Both the position numbers and the translations under genes were made by a program. Of a stretch of DNA of 64,000 nucleotides, positions 43,504 through 52,283 are shown piece after piece. This DNA comes from Devosia lucknowensis (GTDB taxonomy: Bacteria; Pseudomonadota; Alphaproteobacteria; Rhizobiales; Devosiaceae), in the NCBI RefSeq assembly GCF_900177655.1, contig NZ_FXWK01000001.1, positions 1-64,000 on the forward strand, given 5' to 3'. Below the pieces are notes generated by a model that saw nothing but the letters and a program-made list of their open reading frames with translations, searched no databases and was not told the DNA's origin. Every line of letters begins with the position of its first letter. Position 1 is the stretch's first letter.

Positions 43504-43568
43504 TCGCCCTTTTCACGCTCCTCGCCAAACCGCTGGACCGTGTCGGGGGGGCGGGCGATGTCAGTATC

Positions 43569-43625
43569 GCCTTGTCCCCTGGGGGAGAAGGTGCCCCAAG
43601 GTTCACCGCATTCGCGAAAGCGAAT
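43569..43625. repeat. Degenerate intergenic palindrome between convergent genes
   Basis: The stretch beginning GCCTTGTCCCCTGGGGGAG and continuing AAGGTGCC resembles one arm of the larger palindrome near 55.5 kb (CGCCTTCCCCTAAATAGGAG, then AAGGTGCC). It is followed by a perfect small hairpin, ATTCGC-gaaa-GCGAAT (43610-43625), that may act as a weak terminator between the convergent VOC gene and the coiled-coil operon. Confidence 0.55.
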
Positions 43626-43651
43626 TTCGGTTGGGATGATTGGTGCTCATC

Positions 43652-45190
43652 CTAGAACCCGCCCCCGGTCTTGAAGCCGCCGTGCTTGCGTGTGCCGGAC
43701 GATCCCGTGCGCGGGCGTGAAAAGCCGCCGCCGGACGATCCACCGCCGCCCCAGCCGCCGCCGAAACCACCGCCCGATGGCCGGCTCTTGCGCGTCGACG
43801 AACCGCCGATGCTGCCTTCGGGCCACGAAAAGCCGCCGCTTGGCGGCCAGGGATTGTTCGAGCGGCTTTCGCGGGTCGGCCGGTAGCCTGCACCCCATTC
43901 CGAGCCGGGCGCCCAGTTCTGGCTCTTGCGCCACTGGTCCCAATAGCTTGCGGCCGAAATGCCGCCACGCAGGAAATCGTTGAGCAGGTCGCCCACCAGA
44001 CGATCCTCGCGGAAGCTCGAGCCGGGATCATCGAAGCGCTGCTTCTTGAATTCCCACTGGATATCCTCAAGCTCGCGGCGCCGCGCGGCAAGGGTCTTGA
44101 GCCGCTCCTGCTGCTCGCGATTCTCGGCCTGCTCTTCGCGCAGCCGCGACCGCACGTCGTCGATCTGGGCGACGATGGTGTCGTCCTGGCCGGTGCGGGT
44201 CTGCCGCGCTTCTGCGAGCAGGGTCTGGATATCTTCGCGCGCCAGCGCCGCTGCCAGCTCGTTCGCGGCGCTCTCGAATGCCGGATCGCGGCCTTCGGCG
44301 AGGGACTGGAGCGCTGCCGCGGCATCGTCGCGCTGGTCTTCGATCGCGATCATCTCGGCATCGATCTGCTCGATTTCGGCATGGGCGGCCTGCACCGCAT
44401 CGCGGATCGGCTTGCCGCCGGCCGCATCGACCGCAGCGGTTTCGAGCGCCGCCAGCCGGGCCTCCGACGCGGTGACATTGGCCTCCTGCAGCTCGGCATG
44501 CTCACGCAGGCGCAGCGGAATTTCATTGAGCATGGCATAATTGGGCCGCGCCTTGGAAAATCCAACCAGGTTGGCGACCATGCCGTCGAAATAGCGGACG
44601 AGGTTGTTGGCCTTGTAGCTGGACGTGCCGTAACCCGCATCCCACAGATACATGAACAGCGGATCGTCGCGGTAGGGCTGCCCCTTGGCCTCACGATCGG
44701 CCTCGGCCTGTTCGGTCTTGCGCATCGACTGCTCGGCGATGCGGTCGAGTTCCTCGGTTTCCTGACGCTGGGCCAGATACGCCGGGTCGGCGGCAAGGCG
44801 CGCCGATTGGTCCCGAGTGAGGGCGGCGAGACGCTGCTGCTGGCCTTCCAGCGTCGCCAGTGCCGCAGCGCGTCGCTCGGAAAGCGCAGTCCGGCGCGCG
44901 TCGAGGTCGTTCATGGCTTTCTCGGCCTTGGTGACGTCGCGGGCATGGGCCTTGAGCGTGTCGCGCGCCCTGGCCTCGGCCCCCGAAATCTGCCCGTCGA
45001 GCTCGCCCTGCAGGGTCGGATCGAGCCTGAGGCGCGACAGCTGGCGGAACAGCTCGGCTTCATGCTCGCGCGTCTTGCTTAGGCGTTCAGCAGCCCGCGC
45101 CACGCGCTTGGAGACCTCGTCTTCCTCGCGGCGGATGTCACGCATCGCCTCTTCTAGGCTGGCCAATGCCTGGGGACCACGTATGCTCAT
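43652..45190 (-). CDS. Coiled-coil protein with glycine-rich tail, third gene of DUF6384 module
   Basis: Soluble-looking protein of 512 residues with no signal peptide or transmembrane helix. Residues ~1-170 and ~230-390 are strongly helical/coiled-coil, rich in Glu, Arg, Gln and Ala. Between them lies a compact segment, DDPLFMYLWDAGYGTSSYKA, through AMLNEIPLRLREH, that looks globular and conserved. Residues ~430-512 are Gly/Ser/Arg/Trp-rich (GGGFGGGWGGGGSSGGGFS) and end KTGGGF, recalling the tails of TPM-domain proteins. I do not recognise a named family. It follows the DUF6384 gene by four bases. Confidence 0.85.
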   Translation of the reverse strand: MSIRGPQALASLEEAMRDIRREEDEVSKRVARAAERLSKTREHEAELFRQLSRLRLDPTLQGELDGQISGAEARARDTLKAHARDVTKAEKAMNDLDARRTALSERRAAALATLEGQQQRLAALTRDQSARLAADPAYLAQRQETEELDRIAEQSMRKTEQAEADREAKGQPYRDDPLFMYLWDAGYGTSSYKANNLVRYFDGMVANLVGFSKARPNYAMLNEIPLRLREHAELQEANVTASEARLAALETAAVDAAGGKPIRDAVQAAHAEIEQIDAEMIAIEDQRDDAAAALQSLAEGRDPAFESAANELAAALAREDIQTLLAEARQTRTGQDDTIVAQIDDVRSRLREEQAENREQQERLKTLAARRRELEDIQWEFKKQRFDDPGSSFREDRLVGDLLNDFLRGGISAASYWDQWRKSQNWAPGSEWGAGYRPTRESRSNNPWPPSGGFSWPEGSIGGSSTRKSRPSGGGFGGGWGGGGSSGGGFSRPRTGSSGTRKHGGFKTGGGF

Positions 45191-45194
45191 CGGC

Positions 45195-46133
45195 CTACCA
45201 TTGGGTCACGGCGCCGCCCAAGACCGGGACGGCATATTGAACGTCGAGGAAACCAGCGGACTTCCGCCCCACCATGTTGCCCTGGATGATGCCGTCGTCC
45301 TGCTTGTCCGCCGCAACGGCATTGTAGACGGCCTCGGGAACCCGCACGCCCCACATCGATACCGTGTCGGTCTGGCCGCTTTCCTCGTTGAGGATGGGCA
45401 GCGATACCGCCTGGCCGTCGGGATTGAGCGCCTCCACCACGACATAATAGTTGGTCGCGTCGGTATTGATTTCGGGGAAGGTCCAGAACCCGGACTGGAC
45501 GCCCTGGCGATTGACGATGCGCAGGGTGTATTCCTGCCGCAGCTGATCGCGCAGGGCCGTAAGGCGCGCTACGGCATCCTCGGCTCCGATGCGGTTGTTT
45601 TCCGCTGCAAAAGCCTTGCCGCGGGTAACCAAGGCTTCAGCCTGCGTCACGGCCTGCTGCACCTTGGTTTCGTCGTAGATGGTCTGGTAGAGCGCGTCCA
45701 TCTGCGCCGGCAGGCCCTGGCTCAACTCCACCTGGGCCTGTTCGGCCTGGCCGCGCTGAAACGGCTGCCACACGCCGAAATAGCCGACGCCTGCGATAAG
45801 GATCGCCGCAAGCACCGCCATCACCGGCCGTCCCCAGCGCCTGCGGCTGACGTACAGACGCGCCAGCGTGGTGTTCAGGCCGGGGGCGGGGGGCTCGTAG
45901 GTGAACCGGCTTTCGGCCAGCGCCGCGACGCCTTCCTTGAGAATGTGGTCAGGTACTTCGATGCCCTGCTGGTGGTAGACCGAGCGCAGCTTTTCGATGA
46001 GCTGCTGCTCGCGCGACGCCCCGTCAAGCTCGCGCGTCACCAAGTCCTGACGGTGACGGAGCGTGTCGACCACGTCCATCGCCAGCATGACTTCGTCGAG
46101 AGGGGCGACGGTCTTTGCCGAAGCGTCACTCAT
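45195..46133 (-). CDS. DUF6384 family membrane protein
   Basis: Single-pass membrane protein of 312 residues. The N-terminal cytoplasmic domain (~1-90) reads LDEVMLAMDVVDTLRHRQDL and IEKLRSVYHQQGIEVPDHIL, the hallmark of DUF6384. A transmembrane helix lies near 101-122 (PVMAVLAAILIAGVGYFGVW). The remainder is a helical stretch and a beta-rich C-terminal domain presumably in the periplasm. The family has no known function. It is the middle gene of a three-gene minus-strand operon. Confidence 0.83.
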   Translation of the reverse strand: MSDASAKTVAPLDEVMLAMDVVDTLRHRQDLVTRELDGASREQQLIEKLRSVYHQQGIEVPDHILKEGVAALAESRFTYEPPAPGLNTTLARLYVSRRRWGRPVMAVLAAILIAGVGYFGVWQPFQRGQAEQAQVELSQGLPAQMDALYQTIYDETKVQQAVTQAEALVTRGKAFAAENNRIGAEDAVARLTALRDQLRQEYTLRIVNRQGVQSGFWTFPEINTDATNYYVVVEALNPDGQAVSLPILNEESGQTDTVSMWGVRVPEAVYNAVAADKQDDGIIQGNMVGRKSAGFLDVQYAVPVLGGAVTQW

Positions 46134-46163
46134 TGAGGGCCTTCACCACGGTGCGATTGCGCC

Positions 46164-47387
46164 TCAGTTAGGGGTTTCGAGCAGGAGGGCGTTACCCTCA
46201 GCGGCCAGGGTGGCGAGACGGCGCTTGCCGTCTTCAACCGCGTCCCGGATTTCCGCCGAGTTCTTGGTGGAAGCGACGCGCATCTCGTTGATGATGGTGC
46301 GGCTCTTTTCCTGAAAGTTGACGACCGAGTCGACGAGCTTCTTCACCGCGTCCGCACGCACTGTCGGTCCGTAGCCTGCGCGCACGGCCTCCTCCTGCAC
46401 CTTGTCGCCGATTTCGCTGAGGGTCTCGAGCGACTTGCTCATCCCCTCCTTCATGGCGTTGAGAGTCTCGGTCGATTCATGCAGGCCGAACATGCCGGTG
46501 AACGAAGCGCTGAGCGCCGTCAGAACCGTCTCGTTGGTCGAGAAGAAGGAAATCGACTGCTGATAGACGCGTTCCTTGGCATTTGTGGTCTGCATCAGGC
46601 GCGCCATCACCACTTCCGACGTATTGTAGGAAATGGTGAGATTGTCGGAGAGGTCCTTGGCGATCTGGTATCGCTTCTCCTCGTTCTGCATTTCACGCAG
46701 GCGCTCGTCGCGCGCCATTTCGAGGCGGGCGCGATCGGCCGGAACGGTGCCGGCATACGCCGCCAGCTCGTCGGCGGATTTCTGGAGAACGTTCTTCTTT
46801 TCCTCGAGGCGCTTTTCGGCAGTCGCCAGAACCTCGAGCGCCATCACCTCGGCCTGCTTGAGCGCGCTGCGGAAGTCGCGATAGGCCTCCAGGATTGTGT
46901 GCTCGCGATCGATCTGGTCCTTGGTGTCCTTGGTGACGGCGAGATAGGTGTCGCGGATCTTGTTGAAGCGCGTCGCGATATCGCCACGGCTGACCTTCAT
47001 CCAGACATTGGAGGCCCGCTCGAGCAGATCGATCTTGTTGTCCTGAAGCTGATCGACCATTCCCTTGGCGTCGTCGCGGATGGAGTCGAAGCCCTTGGTG
47101 ATGTCTTCGTAGCGTTCACCGATCTTCATGGCCGCGACCTGTTCGCGCACCACCTCGTTGAAGGCGCTGGCCTGCGACAATGTCCGGCCGATCAGGATGA
47201 CGCGCGTTTCGTCGAGTTCGGTGATCTGCTGCAAGAGGCCGGTGATCGGCTGTTCGCCCTGCTGTTCGGGCCAGATGCCCAGATCCCGGATGGCATTGAC
47301 GGCCTTGTCCAGGTACTGCAACGGCCTTTCGGCCAGAACGGTTGTGGTCGTTGCGGCAGGGGCAGTCGTGGTCACTGGGTCGGTCAT
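46164..47387 (-). CDS. Helical coiled-coil protein, first gene of DUF6384 module
   Basis: Protein of 407 residues, almost entirely alpha-helical without signal peptide. Long amphipathic helices (ERYEDITKGFDSIRDDAKGM; EVLATAEKRLEEKKNVLQKS; RLEMARDERLREMQNEEKRY) suggest a scaffold of the kind seen in TelA-like or PspA-like membrane-remodelling proteins, but no clear motif of either is present. Relatives are often labelled cell surface protein without evidence; the sequence argues for a cytoplasmic location. It leads the operon, 30 bases before the DUF6384 gene, and is divergent from coxG. Confidence 0.82.
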   Translation of the reverse strand: MTDPVTTTAPAATTTTVLAERPLQYLDKAVNAIRDLGIWPEQQGEQPITGLLQQITELDETRVILIGRTLSQASAFNEVVREQVAAMKIGERYEDITKGFDSIRDDAKGMVDQLQDNKIDLLERASNVWMKVSRGDIATRFNKIRDTYLAVTKDTKDQIDREHTILEAYRDFRSALKQAEVMALEVLATAEKRLEEKKNVLQKSADELAAYAGTVPADRARLEMARDERLREMQNEEKRYQIAKDLSDNLTISYNTSEVVMARLMQTTNAKERVYQQSISFFSTNETVLTALSASFTGMFGLHESTETLNAMKEGMSKSLETLSEIGDKVQEEAVRAGYGPTVRADAVKKLVDSVVNFQEKSRTIINEMRVASTKNSAEIRDAVEDGKRRLATLAAEGNALLLETPN

Positions 47388-47602
47388 GCTGGGCTCCCTC
47401 TGGACTGGGCCGGTATGGCGAAGTTGCCTGTCGGTCCTAGATTGCTTTTGCTGCCCGGCCTGACAATTGCAACTGCGGCCTCCGGCAACTATTTAGTCCA
47501 TATTGGTGCGAAAAAGCCGCACGTAAAGAGTGGGATCGACACCATGAAGTCTAGAAGGCGCGCTTCGTATTCGGCCGCGTTTCTCCCGGGAGCGACAGCC
47601 TG

Positions 47603-48067
47603 ATGGATTTCGGTGGACGCTATCGGATCGAGGCCAGCCGCGAGACGGTATGGGCCGCGCTCAACGATCCCGAAATGCTCAAGGCGGCCATTCCCGGCTG
47701 CAGCCACATCCAGTGGTCGGGGCCTTCGAGCCTGGACCTCTCCATCACCGTCAATCTCGGCGTGGTAAAACCCACCTTCAAAGGTGAGCTAGCCCTGTCC
47801 AATGTGGTCCCCGCCGAGAGTTACACGCTGTCCGGAAAGGGCAAGGGTGGGCTGATGGGTCTGGCCGAGGGTGCAGCCGATATCACACTCGCCGACGACG
47901 GACCGGCCACGCTCCTGGCCTTCAAGGCCGAAGGCGGTGCTTCGGGTCAGATCATGAAACTCGGCAAGGCCATCGTGGGCAATTCCGCGCAGAAGATCAT
48001 CGACGGGTTCTTCGAGCGTTTCGCTGCCGCCATGGGCGTTGCCATCACTCCGCTGGGGCCAGCCTGA
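47603..48067 (+). CDS. CoxG-like SRPBCC family protein
   Basis: Small protein of 154 residues matching the CO-dehydrogenase subunit G family: MDFGGRYRIEASRETVWAALNDPEML, then IPGCSHIQWSG and the C-terminal GFFERFAAAMG. CoxG is a START-like hydrophobic-cavity protein, linked to CO dehydrogenase maturation and, in actinobacteria, to quinone delivery. No coxMSL genes are in the window, so it is likely one of several stand-alone paralogues common in rhizobia. Confidence 0.87.
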   Translation: MDFGGRYRIEASRETVWAALNDPEMLKAAIPGCSHIQWSGPSSLDLSITVNLGVVKPTFKGELALSNVVPAESYTLSGKGKGGLMGLAEGAADITLADDGPATLLAFKAEGGASGQIMKLGKAIVGNSAQKIIDGFFERFAAAMGVAITPLGPA

Positions 48068-48185
48068 CACGCACCGTTCATCTCTGCTTAACCACGCCGC
48101 AAGGTGTCGCAACTGCGCCATGATTCCGCCGCGACCGATCCGCTACACAGGGAACGGTTCAACGCAAATTTATTCAAATCCGATC

Positions 48186-48308
48186 ATGTCCACCCAGACT
48201 CGCGACAGCCTCGCCCTCTACGCCATCGCCGCCCTTGCGGTGATCGTGACGATGTACGCAGACATCGACCTGAATGTCCTGTTCCAGAGCATCCTGGCGC
48301 GGTTTTAG
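48186..48308 (+). CDS. Possible 40-residue single-pass membrane peptide
   Basis: An open frame encodes MSTQTRDSLALYAIAALAVI followed by VTMYADIDLNVLFQSILARF: one hydrophobic helix with polar ends. There is no clear ribosome-binding site before ATG 48186; an in-frame ATG lies at 48120. Such micro-proteins are frequently missed, but chance is a real alternative. Confidence 0.35.
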   Translation: MSTQTRDSLALYAIAALAVIVTMYADIDLNVLFQSILARF

Positions 48309-48493
48309 GCAGGTGCGCGGTCCGGTACGTTCGAGGGTGCGTTTGTCCCCAAGCGAATTTTGACCAACCGGATAAATTTCGCGCGTTCCCTCTTGCGGCA
48401 GAAGCCATTGCACGATTTTATCCCTTGTTAGCGCAGGCAGTTGGATCAGCGGGCTCGGTCCCGATGCTGCCGCGACACAGGGAGATCAAATCA
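48309..48493 (+). promoter_or_regulatory. Leader and probable promoter of the nucleoside operon
   Basis: With the possible peptide upstream, this belongs to a 426-base gap without a firm gene. TTGCGG (48393-48398) and TTTTAT (48416-48421) are spaced 17 bases and could be -35 and -10. AGGGAG precedes the ATG of the binding-protein gene. No riboswitch or clear operator was recognised. The promoter call is tentative. Confidence 0.35.
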
Positions 48494-49495
48494 ATGAAAT
48501 TTTCGATGCTTTCGAAGGCCATCGTCGGCGGTGTTGCACTCGGTGCCGTAATGGCTGGTGCAGCTCTTGCCGACGGTGCGCTCGTCTATGACGGTGGCGG
48601 CAAGTTCGACAAGTCGTTCAACGAGGCCGCCTACACCGGTGCCGAACGCTTCAAGGCCGAAGGCGGCGCCTATCAGGACCTGGAAATTTCGGGCGACGCC
48701 ATGCGCGAACAGGCTGTGCGCCAGTTCGCCTCGCGCGGCAACAACCCGATCGTCCTGCCGGGCTTCTCGTGGGAAACCGCACTGCGCGCCGTCGCGCCGG
48801 AATTCCCCGATACCAAGTTCACCATCATCGACACTGTCGTCGACCTGCCGAACGTGCAGTCCGTGGTCTTCAAGGAACACGAAGGTTCCTACCTTGTGGG
48901 CATCCTCGCCGCCATGCAGTCGGAATCGGGCAAGATCGGCGTTGTGCCGGCCTTCAATTTCGACCTGCTCGAAGCCTTTGCCTGCGGCTATGCCCAGGGC
49001 GCCAAGTCGGTCAATCCGGACATCGAAGTCGTCGAGACCTATGTTGGTACCGGTTTTGAAGCCTTCAACGACCCGGTCAAGGCCACCGAAGTCGCCCGTT
49101 CGCAGCTCGACCAGGGCGTGGACGTGATCTTCCAGGTCGCCGGTGGTGCTGGCGCCGGTGTGCTCCAGGCTGCTGCCGACGCGGGCAAGTACTCGATTGG
49201 CGTGGACAGCAACCAGAACCATCTGCATCCCGGTTCGGTCTTGACCTCGATGCTCAAGCGCGTCGACGTTGCCACCTATAACGCCATGAAGGGCGTCGAA
49301 GATGGCACCTGGGCCCCTGGCGTGATCACCCTCGGCCTCGCCGAAGAGGGTGTCGGTGCAGCATTCGACGATAACAACGCCTCGCTCATCACCGACGAAA
49401 TGAAGGCTGCGGTCGACAAGGCCACCGCCGACATCATCTCGGGTGCTGTCACCGTGCACGACTACCGCACCGACAAGACCTGCGAAGCGCTCTGA
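48494..49495 (+). CDS. BMP family nucleoside-binding protein
   Basis: Exported substrate-binding protein of 333 residues with signal peptide AIVGGVALGAVMAGAALADG. Lacking a lipobox cysteine, it is probably a free periplasmic protein. The Med/PnrA-type fold is evident from VYDGGGKFDKSFNEAAYTGAE, IDTVVDLPNVQSVVFKEHEG and QVAGGAGAGVLQAA. This family binds purine and other nucleosides. AGGGAG lies nine bases before ATG 48494. It opens a 13 kb operon of nucleoside transport and catabolism. Confidence 0.93.
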   Translation: MKFSMLSKAIVGGVALGAVMAGAALADGALVYDGGGKFDKSFNEAAYTGAERFKAEGGAYQDLEISGDAMREQAVRQFASRGNNPIVLPGFSWETALRAVAPEFPDTKFTIIDTVVDLPNVQSVVFKEHEGSYLVGILAAMQSESGKIGVVPAFNFDLLEAFACGYAQGAKSVNPDIEVVETYVGTGFEAFNDPVKATEVARSQLDQGVDVIFQVAGGAGAGVLQAAADAGKYSIGVDSNQNHLHPGSVLTSMLKRVDVATYNAMKGVEDGTWAPGVITLGLAEEGVGAAFDDNNASLITDEMKAAVDKATADIISGAVTVHDYRTDKTCEAL

Positions 49496-49521
49496 CGCGT
49501 AAAACAAGGGGTTAGACTGCT

Positions 49522-51195
49522 ATGACAGGTCTTAACCCGACAAACGAGCAGCGGTCCTCCGGGGCCGCTGCCTCTGCGCTCGCTATCGAGCTTGTCGGCA
49601 TCAACAAGCATTTCGGTCCGGTTCACGCCAACAAGGACATCCACCTCGCCGTCAAGCGCGGCACGGTGCATGGCATCGTGGGCGAAAATGGCGCCGGCAA
49701 GTCGACGCTGATGTCGATCCTCTATGGTTTCTATACCGCCGACAGCGGTGAAATCCGGGTCAACGGCACCCCACAGACCATAACCGACAGTCGCCACGCT
49801 CTGGGGCTGGGCATCGGCATGGTGCACCAGCATTTCATGCTGGTCGACAATTTCTCCGTCCTCGAGAACGTCGTCCTCGGTGCCGAGGATTCAGCGCTGC
49901 TGCGGCCGACTCTGGCCCGCGCGCGCGATCAACTCAAGGCGCTGGCACGCGACTATGGTCTCGAAGTCGATCCCGATGCGATCGTCGAAAATCTTTCCGT
50001 GGGTCAGCAGCAGCGCGTCGAAATCCTGAAGGCGCTCTATCGAGGCGCCGAGACGCTCATTCTCGACGAGCCCACCGGCGTGCTTACCCCCGCCGAAGCC
50101 GATCACCTGTTCCGCATCCTTGGCAAGCTGCGCGCGGAAGGCAAGACCATCATCCTGATCACGCACAAACTGCGCGAGATCATGGCCATTACCGACGAAG
50201 TCTCGGTGATGCGGCAGGGTGCCATGGTCCGCACGCTCCAGACCAAGGACACCTCACCCGGCGAACTGGCAGAGCTCATGGTCGGTCGCCGCGTTCTGCT
50301 GCGCGTCGAAAAGGGTCCGGCCAATCCGGGCAAGGTCCTGCTCGACGTCAAGAACCTCATTGTCACCGACGATTTCAAGGTGCCGCGCGTCAAGAACATC
50401 AGCTTCCAGGTTCGCGCCGGCGAAATCGTCGGTATCGCCGGCGTTGCCGGCAATGGTCAGTCCGAATTGCTTGAATCCATCGCAGGCATGCGAGACCAGC
50501 TGGGCGGCACCATTTCGGTCAATGGCCAGCCCCTGTCGCTGGATGGCGATGACGGCGCCGCCCGCGCCCGTCTGGCCGGGCTTGCGCATGTGCCCGAAGA
50601 CCGGCTGCGCATGGGCCTCGTCACCAACTTCATGGCCTGGGAAAACGCCATCCTCGGCTACCAGGACAAGTATGGCGACGGGCCGGGTCTCGACATCGGC
50701 AAGGCGCGCGCCACGGCTGAGGAATACCTCAAGAAATTCGACGTCCGCCCCGCCAATCTTGATCTCAAGTCGGCGAATTTCTCGGGCGGCAACCAGCAGA
50801 AGATTGTGCTGGCGCGCGAGATGGAGCGCGATCCTGACGTGCTCATCGTTGGCCAGCCGACCCGCGGCGTCGATATCGGCGCCATCGAGTTCATCCATAA
50901 CCAGATCATCAAGATGCGCGACGCGGGCAAGGCCATCCTGCTCGTTTCTGTCGAACTCGATGAAATCCGATCGCTGTCGGATCGCATCCTCGTGCTGTTC
51001 GACGGTCATCTCGTGGGCGAAGCCGATCCGGCCACGGCCGATGAAACCGAACTCGGCCTGCTGATGACCGGATCGCATCCCAGCAGCACCGAAACGGTGA
51101 CCGAGCCCGGCACGCTGCCCGCACACGAAACGCCCATTCAGCAGACGCTGGTTGAGATGAGCCCCAAGAACAATACTGGCAGGGATACCAACTGA
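49522..51195 (+). CDS. Nucleoside ABC transporter ATP-binding protein (two ATPase domains)
   Basis: ATPase of 557 residues with two ABC modules. The first has Walker A GENGAGKST, signature LSVGQQQRVEILK and Walker B TLILDEPTGVL. The second has a degenerate Walker A (GVAGNGQSEL) and signature FSGGNQQKIVLAREM. This RbsA/YufO-like layout with one degenerate site is typical of BMP-type nucleoside importers. The last ~45 residues are a polar tail. The stop overlaps the start of the first permease (TGATG). Confidence 0.94.
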   Translation: MTGLNPTNEQRSSGAAASALAIELVGINKHFGPVHANKDIHLAVKRGTVHGIVGENGAGKSTLMSILYGFYTADSGEIRVNGTPQTITDSRHALGLGIGMVHQHFMLVDNFSVLENVVLGAEDSALLRPTLARARDQLKALARDYGLEVDPDAIVENLSVGQQQRVEILKALYRGAETLILDEPTGVLTPAEADHLFRILGKLRAEGKTIILITHKLREIMAITDEVSVMRQGAMVRTLQTKDTSPGELAELMVGRRVLLRVEKGPANPGKVLLDVKNLIVTDDFKVPRVKNISFQVRAGEIVGIAGVAGNGQSELLESIAGMRDQLGGTISVNGQPLSLDGDDGAARARLAGLAHVPEDRLRMGLVTNFMAWENAILGYQDKYGDGPGLDIGKARATAEEYLKKFDVRPANLDLKSANFSGGNQQKIVLAREMERDPDVLIVGQPTRGVDIGAIEFIHNQIIKMRDAGKAILLVSVELDEIRSLSDRILVLFDGHLVGEADPATADETELGLLMTGSHPSSTETVTEPGTLPAHETPIQQTLVEMSPKNNTGRDTN

Positions 51196-52283
51196 TGACC
51201 CCATTGCCGCGCTGGGCCGACGTCGTCCTCCTGCCCCTGCTCAATGTCGTCCTGGCTTTCCTCGTCGGTGGCCTTATCGTCCTCGCCGTGGGGCAGAACC
51301 CGCTGCAGGCCGTGGGCATCATGCTCTACGGCGCCTTCGGCTATGGATCGGGCTTCGGCTACACGCTCTACTATACCACCGACTTCATCTTCGCCGGTCT
51401 TGCCGTGTCGCTGGCCTACCACGCGGGGCTGTTCAATATCGGGCCAGAGGGCCAGGCCTATGTCGCCGGCCTTGGCGTCATTCTCATTGGCCTTGCACTC
51501 AACGGCATGCATTGGGCGCTGGTTTTTCCGCTGATGATCATCTGCGGTGCTGCTTTCGGCGCGGTCTGGGCTTTCGTGCCCGGTTACCTTCAGGCCAAGC
51601 GCGGCAGCCACATCGTCATCACCACGATTCTGTTCAACTTCATCGCCACGGCGCTGATGGGCTTCCTCATCAGCCGTGTGCTGAAACCTGCCGGGGTCAA
51701 TTCCGACGAAAGCGCGCCGCTCGAGGCGATCAGTCGTGTGCCGCAATTGCGCACCTTCATCGAGCTGTTCAAGAATTCGCCGGTCAACCTCACCTTCTTC
51801 CTCGCGATTGCCGCGCTGTTCCTCGTCTACTGGCTGATCTGGCGCACCAAGTTCGGCTATGCCGTGCGGGCGCTGGGGCATAATCCGGTAGCCGCCAATT
51901 ATGCCGGCATTTCCAACCAGAAGATGATCATGATCGTCATGGCCATGGCCGGCATGCTCGCCGCCATGGTGGCGGTCAACAATGTCGGCGGCGTCCAGGG
52001 CCGCCTGATCCTCAACTTCGTGAACGGCGCCGGCTTCGTGGGTATCGCCGTCGCGTTCATGGGCAAGGGCCATCCTATCGGCGTGGGGCTTTCCGCCCTG
52101 CTGTTCGGCATTCTCTATCAGGGCGGGCAGGAACTGGCCTTCCAGATGCCGGGCATCACCCGCGAGATGATCGTCACCATCCAGGCCCTGGTCATCCTCT
52201 TTACCGGCGCCATGGGCGACATGCTGCGCAAGCCGCTGGCACGCCTGCTGACCCGAACCGCAGCACCGACGGGAGCCAAATGA
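51195..52283 (+). CDS. Nucleoside ABC transporter permease 1 (YufP/NupP type)
   Basis: Inner-membrane permease of 362 residues with about ten hydrophobic segments and the family motifs LFNIGPEGQAYVAGLGVI and AVRALGHNPVAANYAGIS. Start and stop overlap both neighbours, showing tight translational coupling. It pairs with the next permease to form the transmembrane channel of the nucleoside importer. Confidence 0.94.
   Translation: MTPLPRWADVVLLPLLNVVLAFLVGGLIVLAVGQNPLQAVGIMLYGAFGYGSGFGYTLYYTTDFIFAGLAVSLAYHAGLFNIGPEGQAYVAGLGVILIGLALNGMHWALVFPLMIICGAAFGAVWAFVPGYLQAKRGSHIVITTILFNFIATALMGFLISRVLKPAGVNSDESAPLEAISRVPQLRTFIELFKNSPVNLTFFLAIAALFLVYWLIWRTKFGYAVRALGHNPVAANYAGISNQKMIMIVMAMAGMLAAMVAVNNVGGVQGRLILNFVNGAGFVGIAVAFMGKGHPIGVGLSALLFGILYQGGQELAFQMPGITREMIVTIQALVILFTGAMGDMLRKPLARLLTRTAAPTGAK

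Noticed and set aside
47603..48067. Carbon monoxide dehydrogenase locus
   Set aside because: Only a CoxG-like gene is present; no coxM, coxS or coxL genes lie in the window.
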